Shown in pieces: positions 24,367 through 37,818 of a stretch of DNA of 64,000 nucleotides. A model generated the notes under the pieces. It ran no database searches. It was not told where the DNA came from and saw only the letters and a list, made by a program, of their open reading frames with translations. The stretch covers positions 62,001 through 126,000 of the forward strand of contig JARHVA010000082.1 of the NCBI GenBank assembly GCA_037957365.1. Direction: 5' to 3'. Position 1 is the first letter of the stretch; every line of letters starts with the position of its first letter. Position numbers and translations under genes: made by a program. Origin of the DNA: Torreya grandis (Eukaryota > Streptophyta > Pinopsida > Cupressales > Taxaceae).

Positions 24367-24619
24367 GAGGAAACCTCTATCCATAGTACAAAAGGATCAG
24401 ACAAGATGGTTATATATATAGGAAGAGGAACCCCCTACCCACGATCTATTTATACTTTGGGTAAAGGGTTCCTCTTCCTTCCTTTATATATATTATATAA
24501 AGGAAGGAAGAGGAACCCTTTACCCAAAGTATAAATAGATCGTGGGTAGGGGGTTCCTCTTCCTATATATATAACCATCTTGTCTGATCCTTTTGTACTA
24601 TGGATAGAGGTTTCCTCTT

Positions 24620-24707
<88 letters not shown>

Positions 24708-24744
24708 GAGGAACCCCCTATCCAGAGTATAAAAATATCTGACA

Positions 24745-24749
<5 letters not shown>
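24233..24749. repeat. ~517 bp near-perfect palindrome
   Basis: Centred on 24492 with a 3-base spacer (24491-24493). From the centre outward: CCTTTATATA mirrored exactly; TTTACCCAAAGTATAAATAG; GATCGTGGGTAGGGGGTTCC; ATCTTGTCTGATCCTTTTG; a GAAGAGGAAACC arm mirrored exactly at 24364-24373 and 24611-24620; (TA)n tracts of about 85 and 82 bp; then outer arms ending GATCTTGTCAGATATTTTTA and its complement with few mismatches. Perfect arms of this length are unusual in plant DNA and imply recent formation or gene-conversion-like correction. Confidence 0.9.
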
Positions 24750-24812
<63 letters not shown>

Positions 24813-24837
24813 GAAGAGGAACCCCCATCCAAAGTAT

Positions 24838-25745
<908 letters not shown>

Positions 25746-27432
25746 TAATAATTATTTCAATATACTAGGCCAAAGCAATACCATCCATCATAATTGAGCC
25801 TTCATCCTTAAAATAAATATTCTTGAGGTATCTACATACCATATATAGTCTTAGTTTCTGGCACCACTTGTAGACAAAGTCAAATACCATAATACCCAGG
25901 TGCAAAATGAACCCCTAAATCTCTATGCAAGAGTTTTTTAAGATGCTTACAACAGCCTCCTAAACAAATCAGTAGTAAAAATCAAAAGCATCATGATTAC
26001 TTCAAGGGCCTTTCCTATTCTAATAATGTCATTATAATACAATAAATAGGTCTTCCAAATTAATATGGCATGCCTAAGGACCCATACTTTATTCTTGATC
26101 TGATATCTCAAAACAAAATAGTCCTCAAAAGCATGATGGAATTCCCTTCTTAAAAACAATCTTTTTTGTGCCTTTTGGACCACCTTCCTCATGAGTATGT
26201 TGTCATTTAAATCTATAACACTAGACCTTGAATGAAAGAGTACAATAAAGGGAAAACCTTGTAACAACCAAGGAAAAATCCAAGGCAAAGTGGTAACATT
26301 CATTTTAATTTAACAATGTGCCCATTACTTCAACAAGTAGATCCTTGATCAACAAAGAGCTTAAAAGGGTTGGGATATGGAGATGGCATGAGTTGCAATT
26401 GAAAATCTCTTATCCCTCCCTAATGACGATCCTCGATGATTAAATTAAGATAGAAGAGGTTGTTATAACAAGCAAAATTGAAAGTTGGGAGAGAAACCAC
26501 TAAAAAACACAAACTCCTCCTTCATTTTCAACCTCCAAGCACTAGTCTAGCCATTGTTTGGAACTGGGGTATGGGTCAAATCTTTATTAATAAGGTCTCT
26601 TCAATTTTTTGTAAGGAGGATAACCTACAGAGTACCGATATTTATTCAGGTGTCAAAGGTGAAGAGTCCCAAAGCTAGCCAAGAAATTTGTTGGAGAGTT
26701 AGTTTCACAATAATTATGAGAAAAATAAATAGTCTCAAAGCAAGGATTGACTTGGAGCATACCCTAAATAATTGAATAGAGTTGCCACTCATCTATTCTA
26801 CCCATTTTAACAATGTTGATTATAATATATATAATAATAGTATTATTATATTAATATGATATATTATAATATATAAATATTAGTATTTTTTAATTATTAT
26901 TGATAAGTGTGGGTTTTGAAAGGGACCCATCCCTTGTACAATGAAAAAAATGATAAAATAATCAAAGCCTAAATGAGACTCCTCCACTACTTTTTTTATA
27001 AAAAAAAAGAACAATAAAAATAACCCAACTACAGCCCACAACATAAAATAAGACCCTCGTAAACCATTTTAGTTATAGGATATGAGCATCATACTAGATG
27101 GTTTCAACTCCTTCTTACCATGTCCTTTCCTTTTATTTCTTACTAAATTCCAATCTCCCCATCTCCTTCATTGATAATTTAAGGATTTCTCAACAAAACC
27201 TTAGCCACTAGATCTTCTCTTGAATCACAACCTATATTTTTATTCAGTGAGACTCTAACATTCTCACATTTATCTTTAGTATTTTCTAAAAATAAGGGTT
27301 TCTCAAAGCATAGTTCAATCTTCTTGTGATTCAATACTGGATCTTCCTCTGGAGTTCTAGGTAATTCACTTGTAGTATATCACTACGCTCATTTTTGGTA
27401 CAAATAATTGCATGTTTCATAAGGGCATCCTT
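25746..27432. other. Gene-poor spacer with unrecognised minus-strand ORF
   Basis: A 118-codon minus-strand frame at 25947-26303 (containing KAQKRLFLRREFHHAFEDYF and KNKVWVLRHAILIWKT) has no motif I recognise; its position left of a LINE-type relic makes a decayed LINE part possible but unproved. Two overlapping + strand frames at 26478-26775 look like chance. The rest is AT-rich with no feature. Confidence 0.3.
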
Positions 27433-27693
27433 CTACCAAGAGGCCTCCCTCTTTCTCTTAGATAAATTGCATGTAGTAGCCAAATACCTTGTTTCAAAAC
27501 ATTTCCTAAAATAAAAAAGTAACCCCTTATAATCGAGAGATTGTTTCCAACTTTTATCTTTAATTTTTAACTCAATAAACTCGAAGAGATCTACTGAAAC
27601 ATTCAAATTAACCAAAATACGAGCAAAAGTAAGATGATACTTAATTTCAATATTTGAATCTATTAACATAAATTCATATAAAGAATTCCCCAT
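27433..27693 (-). pseudogene. LINE ORF1-type zinc-knuckle fragment
   Basis: An 86-codon minus-strand frame resembles the C-terminal part of plant LINE ORF1/DUF4283 proteins: HLTFARILVNLNVSVDL, then IELKIKDKSWKQSLDYKGL, then FYFRKCFETRYLATTC. In the family the last piece is a CCHC knuckle (C..CF..GH.....C); here the first Cys has become Tyr-Phe and the GH is RY, so the zinc site is lost. LINE ORF1 proteins bind element RNA before target-primed reverse transcription. No endonuclease or RT is visible next to it. Confidence 0.55.
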
Positions 27694-28477
27694 TAATTTG
27701 AAAAGAAATTTTGTAAGACAACCTTACCCAAATAGGTCTAATATTAGTATTATTATATTTATACAACTAATATATTTATTTTTATATTATACATTATACT
27801 TGGGGCCCATAAATATATAAACAAACTATATAATATAGTATCTAGTACATATATAATTACTATATTAATATAATAGTATAACATACCTTGATGACTACTC
27901 AACTAATCTTTCCTCATTTTTATGATTTATATGACCTTATCCTTCCTCATTTTTCATCATCACCTTCAATAAAAATATAAAATTATTATTATTTAATATT
28001 TTCTAACAAAATATGAAATAGAACCAACTATTATAAATAAAATACGACTTCAAATTTATACCCTTCCACTTTACTAAAACAACAAATTAATATAATATTC
28101 CACATGCCCTCAATATACGGATGTGGATTAAAAAAAATCGAACCATATAAAGAAAAAGTTATACTCTTAAAGTTATACCCTTTCTAATGCCCTGATAGCT
28201 CTGAATAGGATATTTATTTATTTAAGACTTATCCGTATGCCAACATGCTTTGAGATATATTTTTTCAAAAGAAGAATTATTCGATCTAAATGAGAATATA
28301 CCGTCAAAACACTCAATCTGAGTCAAAATTTGGGTTTAAATGTTCGCGTGAGTATCATGATCCACGTGTACACGTGTTTTAGATTGGGTATAGGTCCGTC
28401 AATTCCACATTAATATGTATAGAAAAAATAATTTTTAGAAATTTTTAATAACTATAATTTTTAAAATTGGTAATTGC

Positions 28478-29506
28478 TTCAAAGGTGTAAGTTATATCGA
28501 AAGGGATTTAATTTTTTGTTTTGGTAACTTAGGATTTGTAAAACAAAAGAGTGTAAATTTGCAATTGTACCTAACTCGTAACCCATGATCACTAACCTCT
28601 GTTTGACTTTTTGTTCATGAAGTGTTAAGCAATAATAATCTTATATTTTTGGTGGAGGTGACAGTGGAAAACGAGGTTGTATGTTCCATACGACATGGTA
28701 ATGAGTTATGTGGGGAGGAGACATGTTGTTTCATTGTGAACTTCACCAATGGCGGAGTGGTGGAGAAGGGCAAAGCCATACAAAACATGCAATCGGTGAA
28801 AGATTTCAAGGTGAGTTAGGAGATGGTGGTGAGGGAAAATGATAGGGTATTGCAGGGGATATCCTACACCACATGGCCTATATCATACATTAGACCTGAA
28901 TTCAGAGCAATTTTTAGATTTACATGAATTATAAAGGTGTCAGAAACCTATAGGGTGGCAACGTCTTTGATTGGCCATTTTCTATTGTCAAGAGTGGATG
29001 AGGACATCATGAGACGTGATTTAATTATGGATGGGCTCCACATCTAATGTGTGGCTCGAATCATTGCTGCAATGCCACTGGCATGGGGATAAGACATTGA
29101 GGTCACATAATATATCTTGCAATTTATGTTGATCCTTGTTGTAAATATATTGACACTTGGAACAATTACATCAAGCATAAGAACATATGGAAACACCATA
29201 CTCGAACCCCTGGAAGAAAAGGCAACAACAATTAGACCTTTTCTTCATAAGCATCTTATTTATCCATGTTGGAAAAAATATATAAAATCTAAGAGACCAC
29301 TACTTAGAAAAGGATGTTTTGGAAAGATAACTAAAATCAATATCAGAGTATTGTTGCTTAACACTTTTGCAAAAAAGGTAACATCAGTTCAGTGTTCATG
29401 GGTTTCAACTTAGGAACAACTGTCGATTTACACTCTTTCGCTTTACAAACCCCCACTTTACCAAAAATAAAATTACATCCCTTTCAATGCAATTTACACT
29501 TTTCAA
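28478..29506. mobile_element. Non-autonomous element with ~157 bp terminal inverted repeats (MULE-like)
   Basis: 28478-28635 is mirrored by 29350-29506: both outer ends read TT(C/G)AAA(G/A)GTGTAA, then CGAAAGGGAT, then GGATTTGTAAAACAAAAGAG versus GGTTTGTAAAGCGAAAGAG, then ACCCATGA and GTGTTAAGCAA near the inner ends. Identity is roughly three quarters, so it is old. Long inverted repeats around a ~0.7 kb interior suggest a Mutator-like element. The outer flanks ATTGGTAAT and TATGGTAGT are only weakly alike, so a 9 bp target duplication is possible but not shown. It interrupts the P450 fragment on its right. Confidence 0.65.
28636..29349 (+). pseudogene. Interior of the MULE-like element, possible captured gene fragment
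   Basis: The interior is GC-richer than the flanks. A + strand frame (28622-28819) reads VEVTVENEVVCSIRHGNELC and then IVNFTNGGVVEKGKAI, ending in a stop. A later piece around 28960-29040 reads VATSLIGHFLLSRVDEDIMR. I do not recognise the source gene. Elements of this design often carry copied host gene pieces, so capture is a reasonable inference. Other + strand frames over the right end, including 29117-29413, are chance or repeat-derived. Confidence 0.35.
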
Positions 29507-29675
29507 TATGGTAGTTTCAACTTCCATAGAGGAAGCTATAATAGCGAAGGTGGTGCCTAATTTGAGATACATCACAATGCCATAATGCTCAGAGAGAGTA
29601 TGGAGAGACTGGTTGGGATTCGAGCAAAGGGCCAACAAACTACCCAAAATTGGTAGTGTTTATGGTCTTGTCAAC
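29507..29675 (-). pseudogene. Cytochrome P450 N-terminal fragment
   Basis: The minus strand reads LPILGSLLALCSNPNQSLHT, then LSEHYGIVMYLKLGTTFAII, then ASSMEVETTILK. This is the proline-rich hinge and first beta strands of a plant microsomal P450 (CYP71-clan style), where PILG, HTLS..YG..MYLKLG and ASS are hallmarks. It lacks the membrane anchor, which would lie further right (a stop replaces the expected Trp before TLP), and everything after residue ~70 is cut off by the inverted-repeat element. No heme-binding part is in the window. Confidence 0.65.
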
Positions 29676-32308
29676 AATTTTACATATCATCTATTCACCA
29701 AATAAAGACAAGTGAACACTATTATTACAAATACAATGGTTGTTTTTAGTGTTACTAAGAACATAAATGAAAAATCTTCGAAATATCAATATCTATTTTG
29801 ATATGGCATCTTACATCAGTCAATTAGATTATATAGGAGTTGTCTTTCATTAAAGAAGCGTTTTTCATTTTTTGTCTAATTGGTTTTAGAATTATCTAAT
29901 TAAATTTTGTACAGTTAAAGCAATCAAAATTTTCATCTAATTAGTTTTGGACTCATCTAAATTGACAGGGGGCACATTCTATATGTTTTTAAAGGAGTCG
30001 TTAGCTATTTGATACTTATTTTTATTGAGATGAGACATGTTTCAAATCATGTATCAAGGAATTGAAACAGTTTGGTGGAAGTTACAATTTGCATTGAAAA
30101 ATATGACATGTCACTTAACTTTGCACTTGTATTGGAATAACTGCTAGTATATTTTATTAGAGCTTTATATTTTAACATAATGCAACCAAAGATAAGAAAT
30201 ATTATATACACACACACACACACATATAAGTTAGATACAAGATAATGTGGAATAAAAGGGAAGCTTAAAGTGATATTTTTTCTTTCTGAAAATAACATTA
30301 GTTTAACTTGAAGAGAATTTTAGAGACACTGAAAAAAAATTGATAATAACATAATGATATGAATTGTGGAATTATGAATGTAATTTATAAATTAAAAAAA
30401 TGATTTGATAATAACATAACAATATGAATTGTGGCATAATGAATGTAATTTCTATTCTTTTTTCTTTTTTCAATACCCAAATGATAAAAGTGTGCAAAAT
30501 TGATATATTTTTTTACAATGGTATGATATATTTTTATGAAAATATAAGGAGATTGCATGTGTACGAACACACTTTTTTAAGTAAATGAATGAATTTATGT
30601 ATGAAATTCTATATATTGATAGATAAAATGATGAAAATTGTTGAGAATATATTTTTTTTAAAATTTTTTAGAGAGTGTGTGTAATTTGTCAAGACATTTG
30701 GAAAATTGAAACTTAAGTGCACGAACACAATTTTTTGATTTTATCTTCATGAAAATCAATTTTTTTAAAAATTATAACGAATGATATGTAGATTATTGAG
30801 ATATAAATTTTATAAACTTTCAATTAATGGTCAAAAAATTATAAAGGTATGTATAACAATATGTATATAGACCATGATGAGAATTTTAAAACTACATTTT
30901 CCTTTTTGTAAACCCATATAATTTTTTTTAAATAATGAAATCTACCTGATCATATGTCAATAAAGATGGAAAAAACACATAAATTTCCTAAAGTTCATGT
31001 GGCCTTCTCCATGGTAGGTTTTAGTCTAGGTTCGAACCCCCTCCCCCAACCTAAACTTGAACCAATTTTGGAGGGAAAGAAAAAAAGTAAAAACAAAGAC
31101 TTCTCGAAAAGGTACACACCCTTTCAAACATAGTTTTTGGAGGGAATGTAGATATTTCTTAAAATTTTAAAGCAAAAGCCATACGTCTTTTGGTTTTCTA
31201 TGTTGTTTGTGTGTGATATTGTTTGTTTGTGTTGTATATATATATAATAAAATAAATTTAATATTTAGCAAAATAAGTATAAGTTTACATTTAATTTATA
31301 TTACATTTTAGATTTTTATACTTTACATTTGTTTTACTAAATATAACTAATTAGGGCCATTCTACATTTTTTTAAATCGATTCTAGAGCTGTAGAAGATA
31401 CCATTTAAAATATAGTTTTTCAAAATCTATTTTAATCAATACTTAATTTTCAAAATTTTAGGATTAAAGACTGACTAAAATATTGAAGTTATTAAGCTCT
31501 AAGTTGAAGTATGGATGTCACTAGTCAAGATCAAGATATGGATGCTGATTATTTCTTTTCACTTTTGGCTATTTAAATCTTGGGGCATCTATCATCTATT
31601 AAAGCAAAGGAAAAAGAAGAGGTGAGTTGTGGGTCGAATCTCCCAGGCACATTTTGACCCCAATGTTAGTGTAGACATAGAGTTATTCTTTCTTTATATT
31701 CCAATCCAAAGAGTCCCAATTCTAGATTTGAAAATCCCAATCTATATCTATATAGATAGGGCGATGTGAGACTAGTTGAGAATCCCAATCTCAACCCCAT
31801 ATTTGAGTTCTCATTTTATCTATATGCCATTGAGAGTCTATACATAGTAAACTCGATTGACATATAGATAGATAGGTAGTCACCAATCTGGTAGAGTGCT
31901 CCATTCTAGTGTCTAGTAGAATGTGTTTCCCAACCCAAATCAATCTACACCCAACCTGATTTAAACCCAACCCAATATATACCCAACATGATCTATTAAG
32001 GAAAAGAAAGGCATATACCTTAATCTAGTGTATTAGGGAGAGGTTACTTAGATCTTAGACAGGGATCAGTGGGACTTAAAGGCCAAATCGGGGCCCTACC
32101 ATACTTTAAGTATGCCTCGATCCCCAATATAGTAAATTAATAGATAATGAGGAATGGGGGAAAACCTTAAATACATCAAGGGAACCATTCTGAATGCCCT
32201 ATCCCATTTCAAGCTTTGTCTACCTGATAAGGCAAGGAAATTTTTTCCTACCTACTTCATCTATGCCAAGGAATAAGGTAAGGGAAGTTTACCTCCCTGA
32301 TATCTATT
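29676..32308. other. Gene-poor AT-rich spacer
   Basis: No gene seen. It holds a ~65 bp tandem duplication at about 30342-30455 (GATAATAACATAA followed by ATATGAATTGTGG), a short (AC)n run at about 30208-30226, and two places with tRNA B-box-like text: GGTTCGAACC at about 31031 and GGGTCGAATCTCCC at about 31630. From about 31750 the text begins to resemble the CTACCTAC-type array that follows, so the left edge of composite B is not sharply defined. Confidence 0.5.
30342..30455. repeat. Two-copy ~65 bp tandem duplication
   Basis: GATAATAACATAATGATATG... at 30342 is repeated at 30407 as GATAATAACATAACAATATG, both continuing GAATTGTGG and ATGAATGTAATTT. Non-coding. Confidence 0.8.
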
Positions 32309-33085
32309 TTTGCTTCATCCGATAGCATATCAAAATAATATTGCCTTACCTATAGATAACAAGGGAGTAAGTCATAACTATAAAGGGAAGCTTACCTTCC
32401 CACTATCTAGCTTTTCTTTGATTTTGGAGTGAGGCATAACTATCAAGGGAAGCTTGATTCCCAATAGATAATTTTGTTCTTTCCCTATATACTTAGTTAT
32501 GTCCTACCCAGTAAAGCAATGGAAACTTTCTTCCTAATATATAACTTCATTATTAGATCCTACTTACTTATTGTTTCTAGAATATATGCTTAGCTATGAA
32601 GGGAAGCTTGTTTCCCAATCTATAGCTTGCATATATTCTTTCCCTGCATACTTAGTTATGCCTTACCTACTTAGATTTTGGTGTTAGAAATAGAAGTTCA
32701 CTTCCTGATAGATAGAATGAGAAATTAATTTTTAAATCATGTTATGTATATAATAGATATATATGTTTGATTATGCCCTACCTACTTTACCTAAATGAGT
32801 ATGATCTACCTATTTTACCTACTTTAGTATGCCCTACCTAAATACCTAAGTCACATGTTGATATTGACTATGCCCTACCTACTTTACCTACTTGAGTATG
32901 CCCTACCTATATATGCTTCTCACCCTACCTACTTGAGTATACCCTACTTGCTTGAGTATGTCTTCCCTGATTGAATACCTAATTTATATCTTGATCTTGA
33001 ATATCCATATCTAATCCTAACTATGTCTATCTTACCTGAGCCATATCTTAAATCCTTGATTGAATACCCAAGCCATACCTTGAAA
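32309..33085. repeat. Degenerate CTACCTACTTGAGTATGCC array, copy B
   Basis: Collinear second copy of 1-780, with a few small indels (for example around the TATATATATG run at 450). Similar-looking text continues to the left to about 31750. Confidence 0.8.
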
Positions 33086-33311
33086 TAAGAGGGGGCATTA
33101 TCAGATCAAGGGATAAAGGGGAATGGGCATTATCAAGATGCTTGAAAATTAGGAGAGGGGGTTTTAGCACTTATATATGGAAAGAAGAGGGGACATTCAT
33201 CTGTCCATATCTTGAAATAATATGGGGCATTCTAACATATATATAGAAAGGAGTGACCAAGTAAAATAGGGCACAATCGAGAAGCCACTGAACCCACCAT
33301 AGAGGTATTGG

Positions 33312-34545
33312 AAGGAGTGATATTAGGGATGAAGAGGGATGAGGAGGGAATGACTAGGGATGATAAAGGTTGATGAGGGAGTGATTAAGGATAATTAGGG
33401 TCAATGAGGGAATGATTAAGGATGATGAGGGACAATGAAAAAATCTTTAATTATATTTATATACGGGGGTAATATCTATTCTCTAGATGACCTTTGCTAC
33501 CCCATGTGCACAAGACTAATTATGTTGTTCCTTCCTACTAAATGGGCTTTGAAATACATGACTCAGATGAAAAGTACAGATGGACACCAAAAGATAGAAC
33601 ACTGAATAGATAATTACTTCCTATTGAATGGACACTTTTAGACATCTTGAATGGGCATTGGGCACTATTGTAGATAAGGTCACATAAAGAATAAATATTG
33701 TCATCTTATATATAAATACGACTCAATAGTTTTTCATAATATACGACGAGGGATGATAAGGGATTGATTAGGGATGATGAGGAAGTGATTATGGATGATG
33801 AGGGACTATGAGTTCTGATTAGGGAGTGTTTAGATATAGTGAGGGTGTTATTAGGGACTATAAGGTATGATAGGTCTGAGTGATTAGAGATGATGATATA
33901 TGATGAGGGTCGATGAGGGAGTGATTAGGGATGATGAGGGATAATGAGAGATGATTAAGGAGTGTTTAGGGATGATGAGGGATAATGAGGGTCAATGAAG
34001 GTGTCACTAAGGACTATGAGGGATGATGAGGTCCAATGAAGGATGGTGAGGTTTAATGAGGAAATGATTAGGGATGATGAGAAGCAATGAGGAATGATGA
34101 GGTTGTGTTTAAGTAAAATTAAGGCTAATGAGGGGGTGATTAGAGAGGATTAGGGAGGATGAGGGATAATGAGGGATAATGAGAGAGTGATTAGGTATGA
34201 TGAGAGATGATGATGGTTGATGAGGGAATGATTAAGGATGATGATAATTGATGAGGGAGTGATTAAGGATGATGATGAATAATGAGGGATGATAACATAG
34301 TGATTACAAATGATGAGGGAGGATATAGATTGATGACAATGTGATTATGAATGATGGAGTGATTAAGGATGATGAGGAATAATGAGGACTGATAACATAG
34401 TGACTAGAAATGATGAGGAGGGATAGGTATCGATGACAATGTGATTAGGAATGATGAAGGATGATGAGGAATGATGAGGGTCAATGATGGAGTGATTAGG
34501 GATGATGAGAGATTATGAGGGCTAATGAGGTAGGGTAAATTTTTG
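33312..34545. repeat. GATGAGGG-type minisatellite, copy B
   Basis: Matches 1018-2262 unit by unit, including the ~300 bp unique interruption (33440-33745). Small unit gains and losses distinguish the copies, as expected for a minisatellite evolving after duplication. Confidence 0.9.
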
Positions 34546-35102
34546 TGTTGAATATTTGTTAATTCATGAATATTCAATTTTGAGGAATTTTATTTTAATG
34601 ATTTTAGAGGCCTAATACATAGGATCGAGTCACCTAAAAATTAGAATGTAATATATTTTATGGGTCGGTTCACCAAACATTTATATTAATTATATAGATA
34701 ACCATCTAATTCACCTTATATATAGTAAATATGCTTCCATGAGTAACCATCCAATTTTCATTCTTTTGGCAAGGGAAACTCTTTGATGATATCAAACAGG
34801 GAACCATTAAACAAAGTCAACCACCTAATTATAACATATTAACAACCATATGGTTGTAGCATTTAAATAATTGATCAACAACCATCCAATTACTTCCTAC
34901 TACTGACCAATTGTAACCTTATTACCATTGTGCCATCGATCGATTGTATTTTTACTACCATTGATCGGTTACATATTTCCTACCATTGACTGGTTCCATA
35001 CTTCCTGCTACTGATTGATATCATACCTCACTACCAACTGTCTAACTGCATCGCTTATAATCATTTGGTCACATAATTTTTTGATGTTTTGTGCATGGTA
35101 AA

Positions 35103-37181
35103 ATGACATCTAGTGGTAATAGTAAAAAGGCATGCCAATTATCAAGAAAATCAAACATATTATTTTATTTTAGAGAGCCAAAAAGGATCACGCAACCAAC
35201 ATGTACTCAAAATACAATTACTTATTAATAAAATAGTTTTTTTTAATTTGCATTAAATTTGTTTTTAACTGTGAAGAATAATATCAAAACACTATTACAT
35301 GCAGAAGTCCCCACTGATAATGATTATATTTCACAGCAAATAATTAATCCCAGTAACATGTCATAACCTAATTATTTTATTGATGATGACATGCCACCAT
35401 TTGAATATGTTCTTCTAGCTCTAAATGACAATGATGATGAAATTCAACTACTATAAGAGATTTCTAGTTCTCATCAAACACCAACTTCAGTTGAAAAATC
35501 CATGCATAAATCTTTGTGAAAGAAGAAAAGTATATGGATAATTGGAAGATCTTTTAAGGTCAACTAGGTGACAAAATATCCCTTCATTGAACCTGTAGAT
35601 CTAGAAAATGGTAATGATGTTCCAACAAAATACAAATGTATATTATGTAGCTGAAAACTAGGAAATGAACACATAGTACAACTTAAGCTGGGGACATTTG
35701 AGAAAAATTATGGAAAAATATATGTGTCAGTGAAGCACACAAATGGAAAAACAACAAGAACACACAAATGTAAAAATAAAAAAGAATACATGCATGTAAG
35801 ATATGCACACAACTGTGAAAATGATCAAAAACATCAAAAACAACATCTTGAGAAAGGGGGAACAATTGAAGAATTTTTGAAAAAGTTATGCAGTCCAATA
35901 TAAAGGCCAAATATATATAGTTCTCTACTATATATCACATTTTTTAAAAGGGCAGACATATTTCTAATTTTTTAGATTATAGGATTTTATTTCAATATAA
36001 TGGGCTTCTTGATATTCCATAATCACATTGATCGATAACAATGTTTGAAAAATAGAAAATTGTCTAGCAATGGTTGAGAAGAAGGATTTAAAATAAAAAA
36101 TTCAAAATTCACTATCTCATTTTCCATTGATGAAGTCATAGTAATTGACAACACATCTGAGTTTGCATGCATGTTTATACTTTTGAGAAGTATTCAAGGT
36201 AACCTTATCTATTAATTGTTCATAAAATGATATAAAATTGTAATGTTGAAAAATTTCACAAATTGATTGTATCTAATTTGAGAGCTAAAGTTGGGATGGG
36301 TGATTATGTAATAGCTACAAAGTTAGTGTGTGTTGGGGTTGATGGTGTATTACAGGGGCATATAAATGGTCTTTGTGTTTGACTTCAAACAGTAGTTACC
36401 CCATATATGATTCTAATTTATTGCATGAATCATAAGATGAATCTTGCACACAAAATTATTATCACATTTGGTAATTTTTCAAAAGTGGAAGAGTAGAATT
36501 TTAAAAAATTTATCTACTGAGATCAAAAATTATTTTCCAGAAGGATGATTTTTTGGAGGCCATGGGAGTTGTAAATCCCATTTTTTGAAACAATGATAAT
36601 GGTCAATAGATGATGAACAATTTATTTCAAAAATACATGGGTTCTCTTATTAAGCATTTCATACATTTGTAAAGGTCAATGGAGATGAAATTAAAGGTAT
36701 TTTGAAAAAGGATTTACTAACGTCTCAATCCAAATATTTTGAAATTACAATGATTGATCAATATTGGTGTCTAAGTGAACCAATAGAAAATGGTACAATT
36801 ACATGGTTATGCAAAAAAATATATTTTAGTAACATCTTGCAAGAAAATATTAGTGAATATTTCTGACTATATAAACTTTGTCAAATAATGATTTTGGGCT
36901 CAATGGAAGATGAAAGATTATTTAGTGCATTATCTTTCATTAAGTCAAAACTTAGAAACATATTAGATAAAAATCTAGAGACTTTCTTGAGATTGTGTGT
37001 TTCACATTATCCTATGGACATGTTTCCTTATGAAAGAGCTCTTGTAACATGGAGTTCTCTTACTGAAAGAATAGGCATTGGTAATATAATAACCAACAAA
37101 GAGGATATAAATATTGAGACCAAATATGGTATTGAAACAATAAATGTAAATATCAGTTATAATGAGCAAGTTTGTCAATGA
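35103..37181 (+). pseudogene. hAT transposase relic, copy B
   Basis: Same gene as at 2806 but with an internal deletion of 631 bp. In this copy the BED-like region is readable for longer: VKHTNGKTTRTHKCKNKKEY, then HVRYAHNCEND, then GGTIEEFLKKLC (about 35730-35895). The C-terminal dimerisation domain at 36888-37181 reads EDERLFSALSFIKSKLRN, then NLETFLRLCVSHYP, then FPYERALVTW. Stops and shifts elsewhere make it inactive. The minus-strand frame at 35683-35910 is its shadow. Confidence 0.75.
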
Positions 37182-37424
37182 TTGTTTTAGCTACTCGATT
37201 TTTAGCTTGATATTTATTACAATTATCATTTTTTGAAATCCAATTTCATATCTTGTTTGATATTGTAAAACATTTGAAATATTGAATTCATAAAAATTAT
37301 TGATAGAATTGTGATTTACTTAATAGATGTTTATTATTACCCTCTAAAATGTTGATGATAGTAAATTGTTATATAGTTTTATTGGAAAGTCTATTCTAAT
37401 ATAGAAGACAATATATTATGAATA

Positions 37425-37818
37425 TGCAAACCCCTACTTAAAAATTTGTTAGTGCACAATTCTCCCAACTAAATTTATGTTATAAACATCTACCCCTAAC
37501 TTTATAGGAGTGATACTAAGTACATGGGATGATGATATGTCTCACCATATAAATGCATGCACGAAAAATGATTTTTAATAGGTTTTTCAATTATCCCTTA
37601 TGATTCAAATAAGATCACAAAAATAAAAATGTTTGTTCTAACAATAAGTATGATTACTTTTAGAAATAGAAATACATTGTTACTTTTTGAAAATCATCTT
37701 ATTAATAATTAAAAATAATTTTTTATATAATATTATTTAATATTGATACCAATTTATATTTTAGTAAGAACTAATATTAATTTTCATAATAGATAACAAA
37801 TATTCACCAATATTCACA
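37425..37818 (-). repeat. ~400 bp LTR-like repeat, copy B
   Basis: Starts TGCAAACCCCTACTT and ends TATTCACA on +, very close to 5761-6163. It lies between the hAT relic and the pol 3' spacer, as in copy A. Confidence 0.6.

Noticed and set aside
26478..26775. Two overlapping + strand frames
   Set aside because: No recognisable motif, overlapping in different phases, ordinary AT-rich composition.
29117..29413. 98-codon + strand frame
   Set aside because: Its second half lies in the right inverted terminal repeat (IRVLLLNTF mirrors RLLLLNTS on the other side) and the first half has no motif.
31020..31060. tRNA-like B box GGTTCGAACC, possible SINE or tRNA
   Set aside because: No matching A box at the right distance and no cloverleaf could be drawn from the flanks. 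The similar GGGTCGAATCTCCC at about 31630 is likewise isolated.
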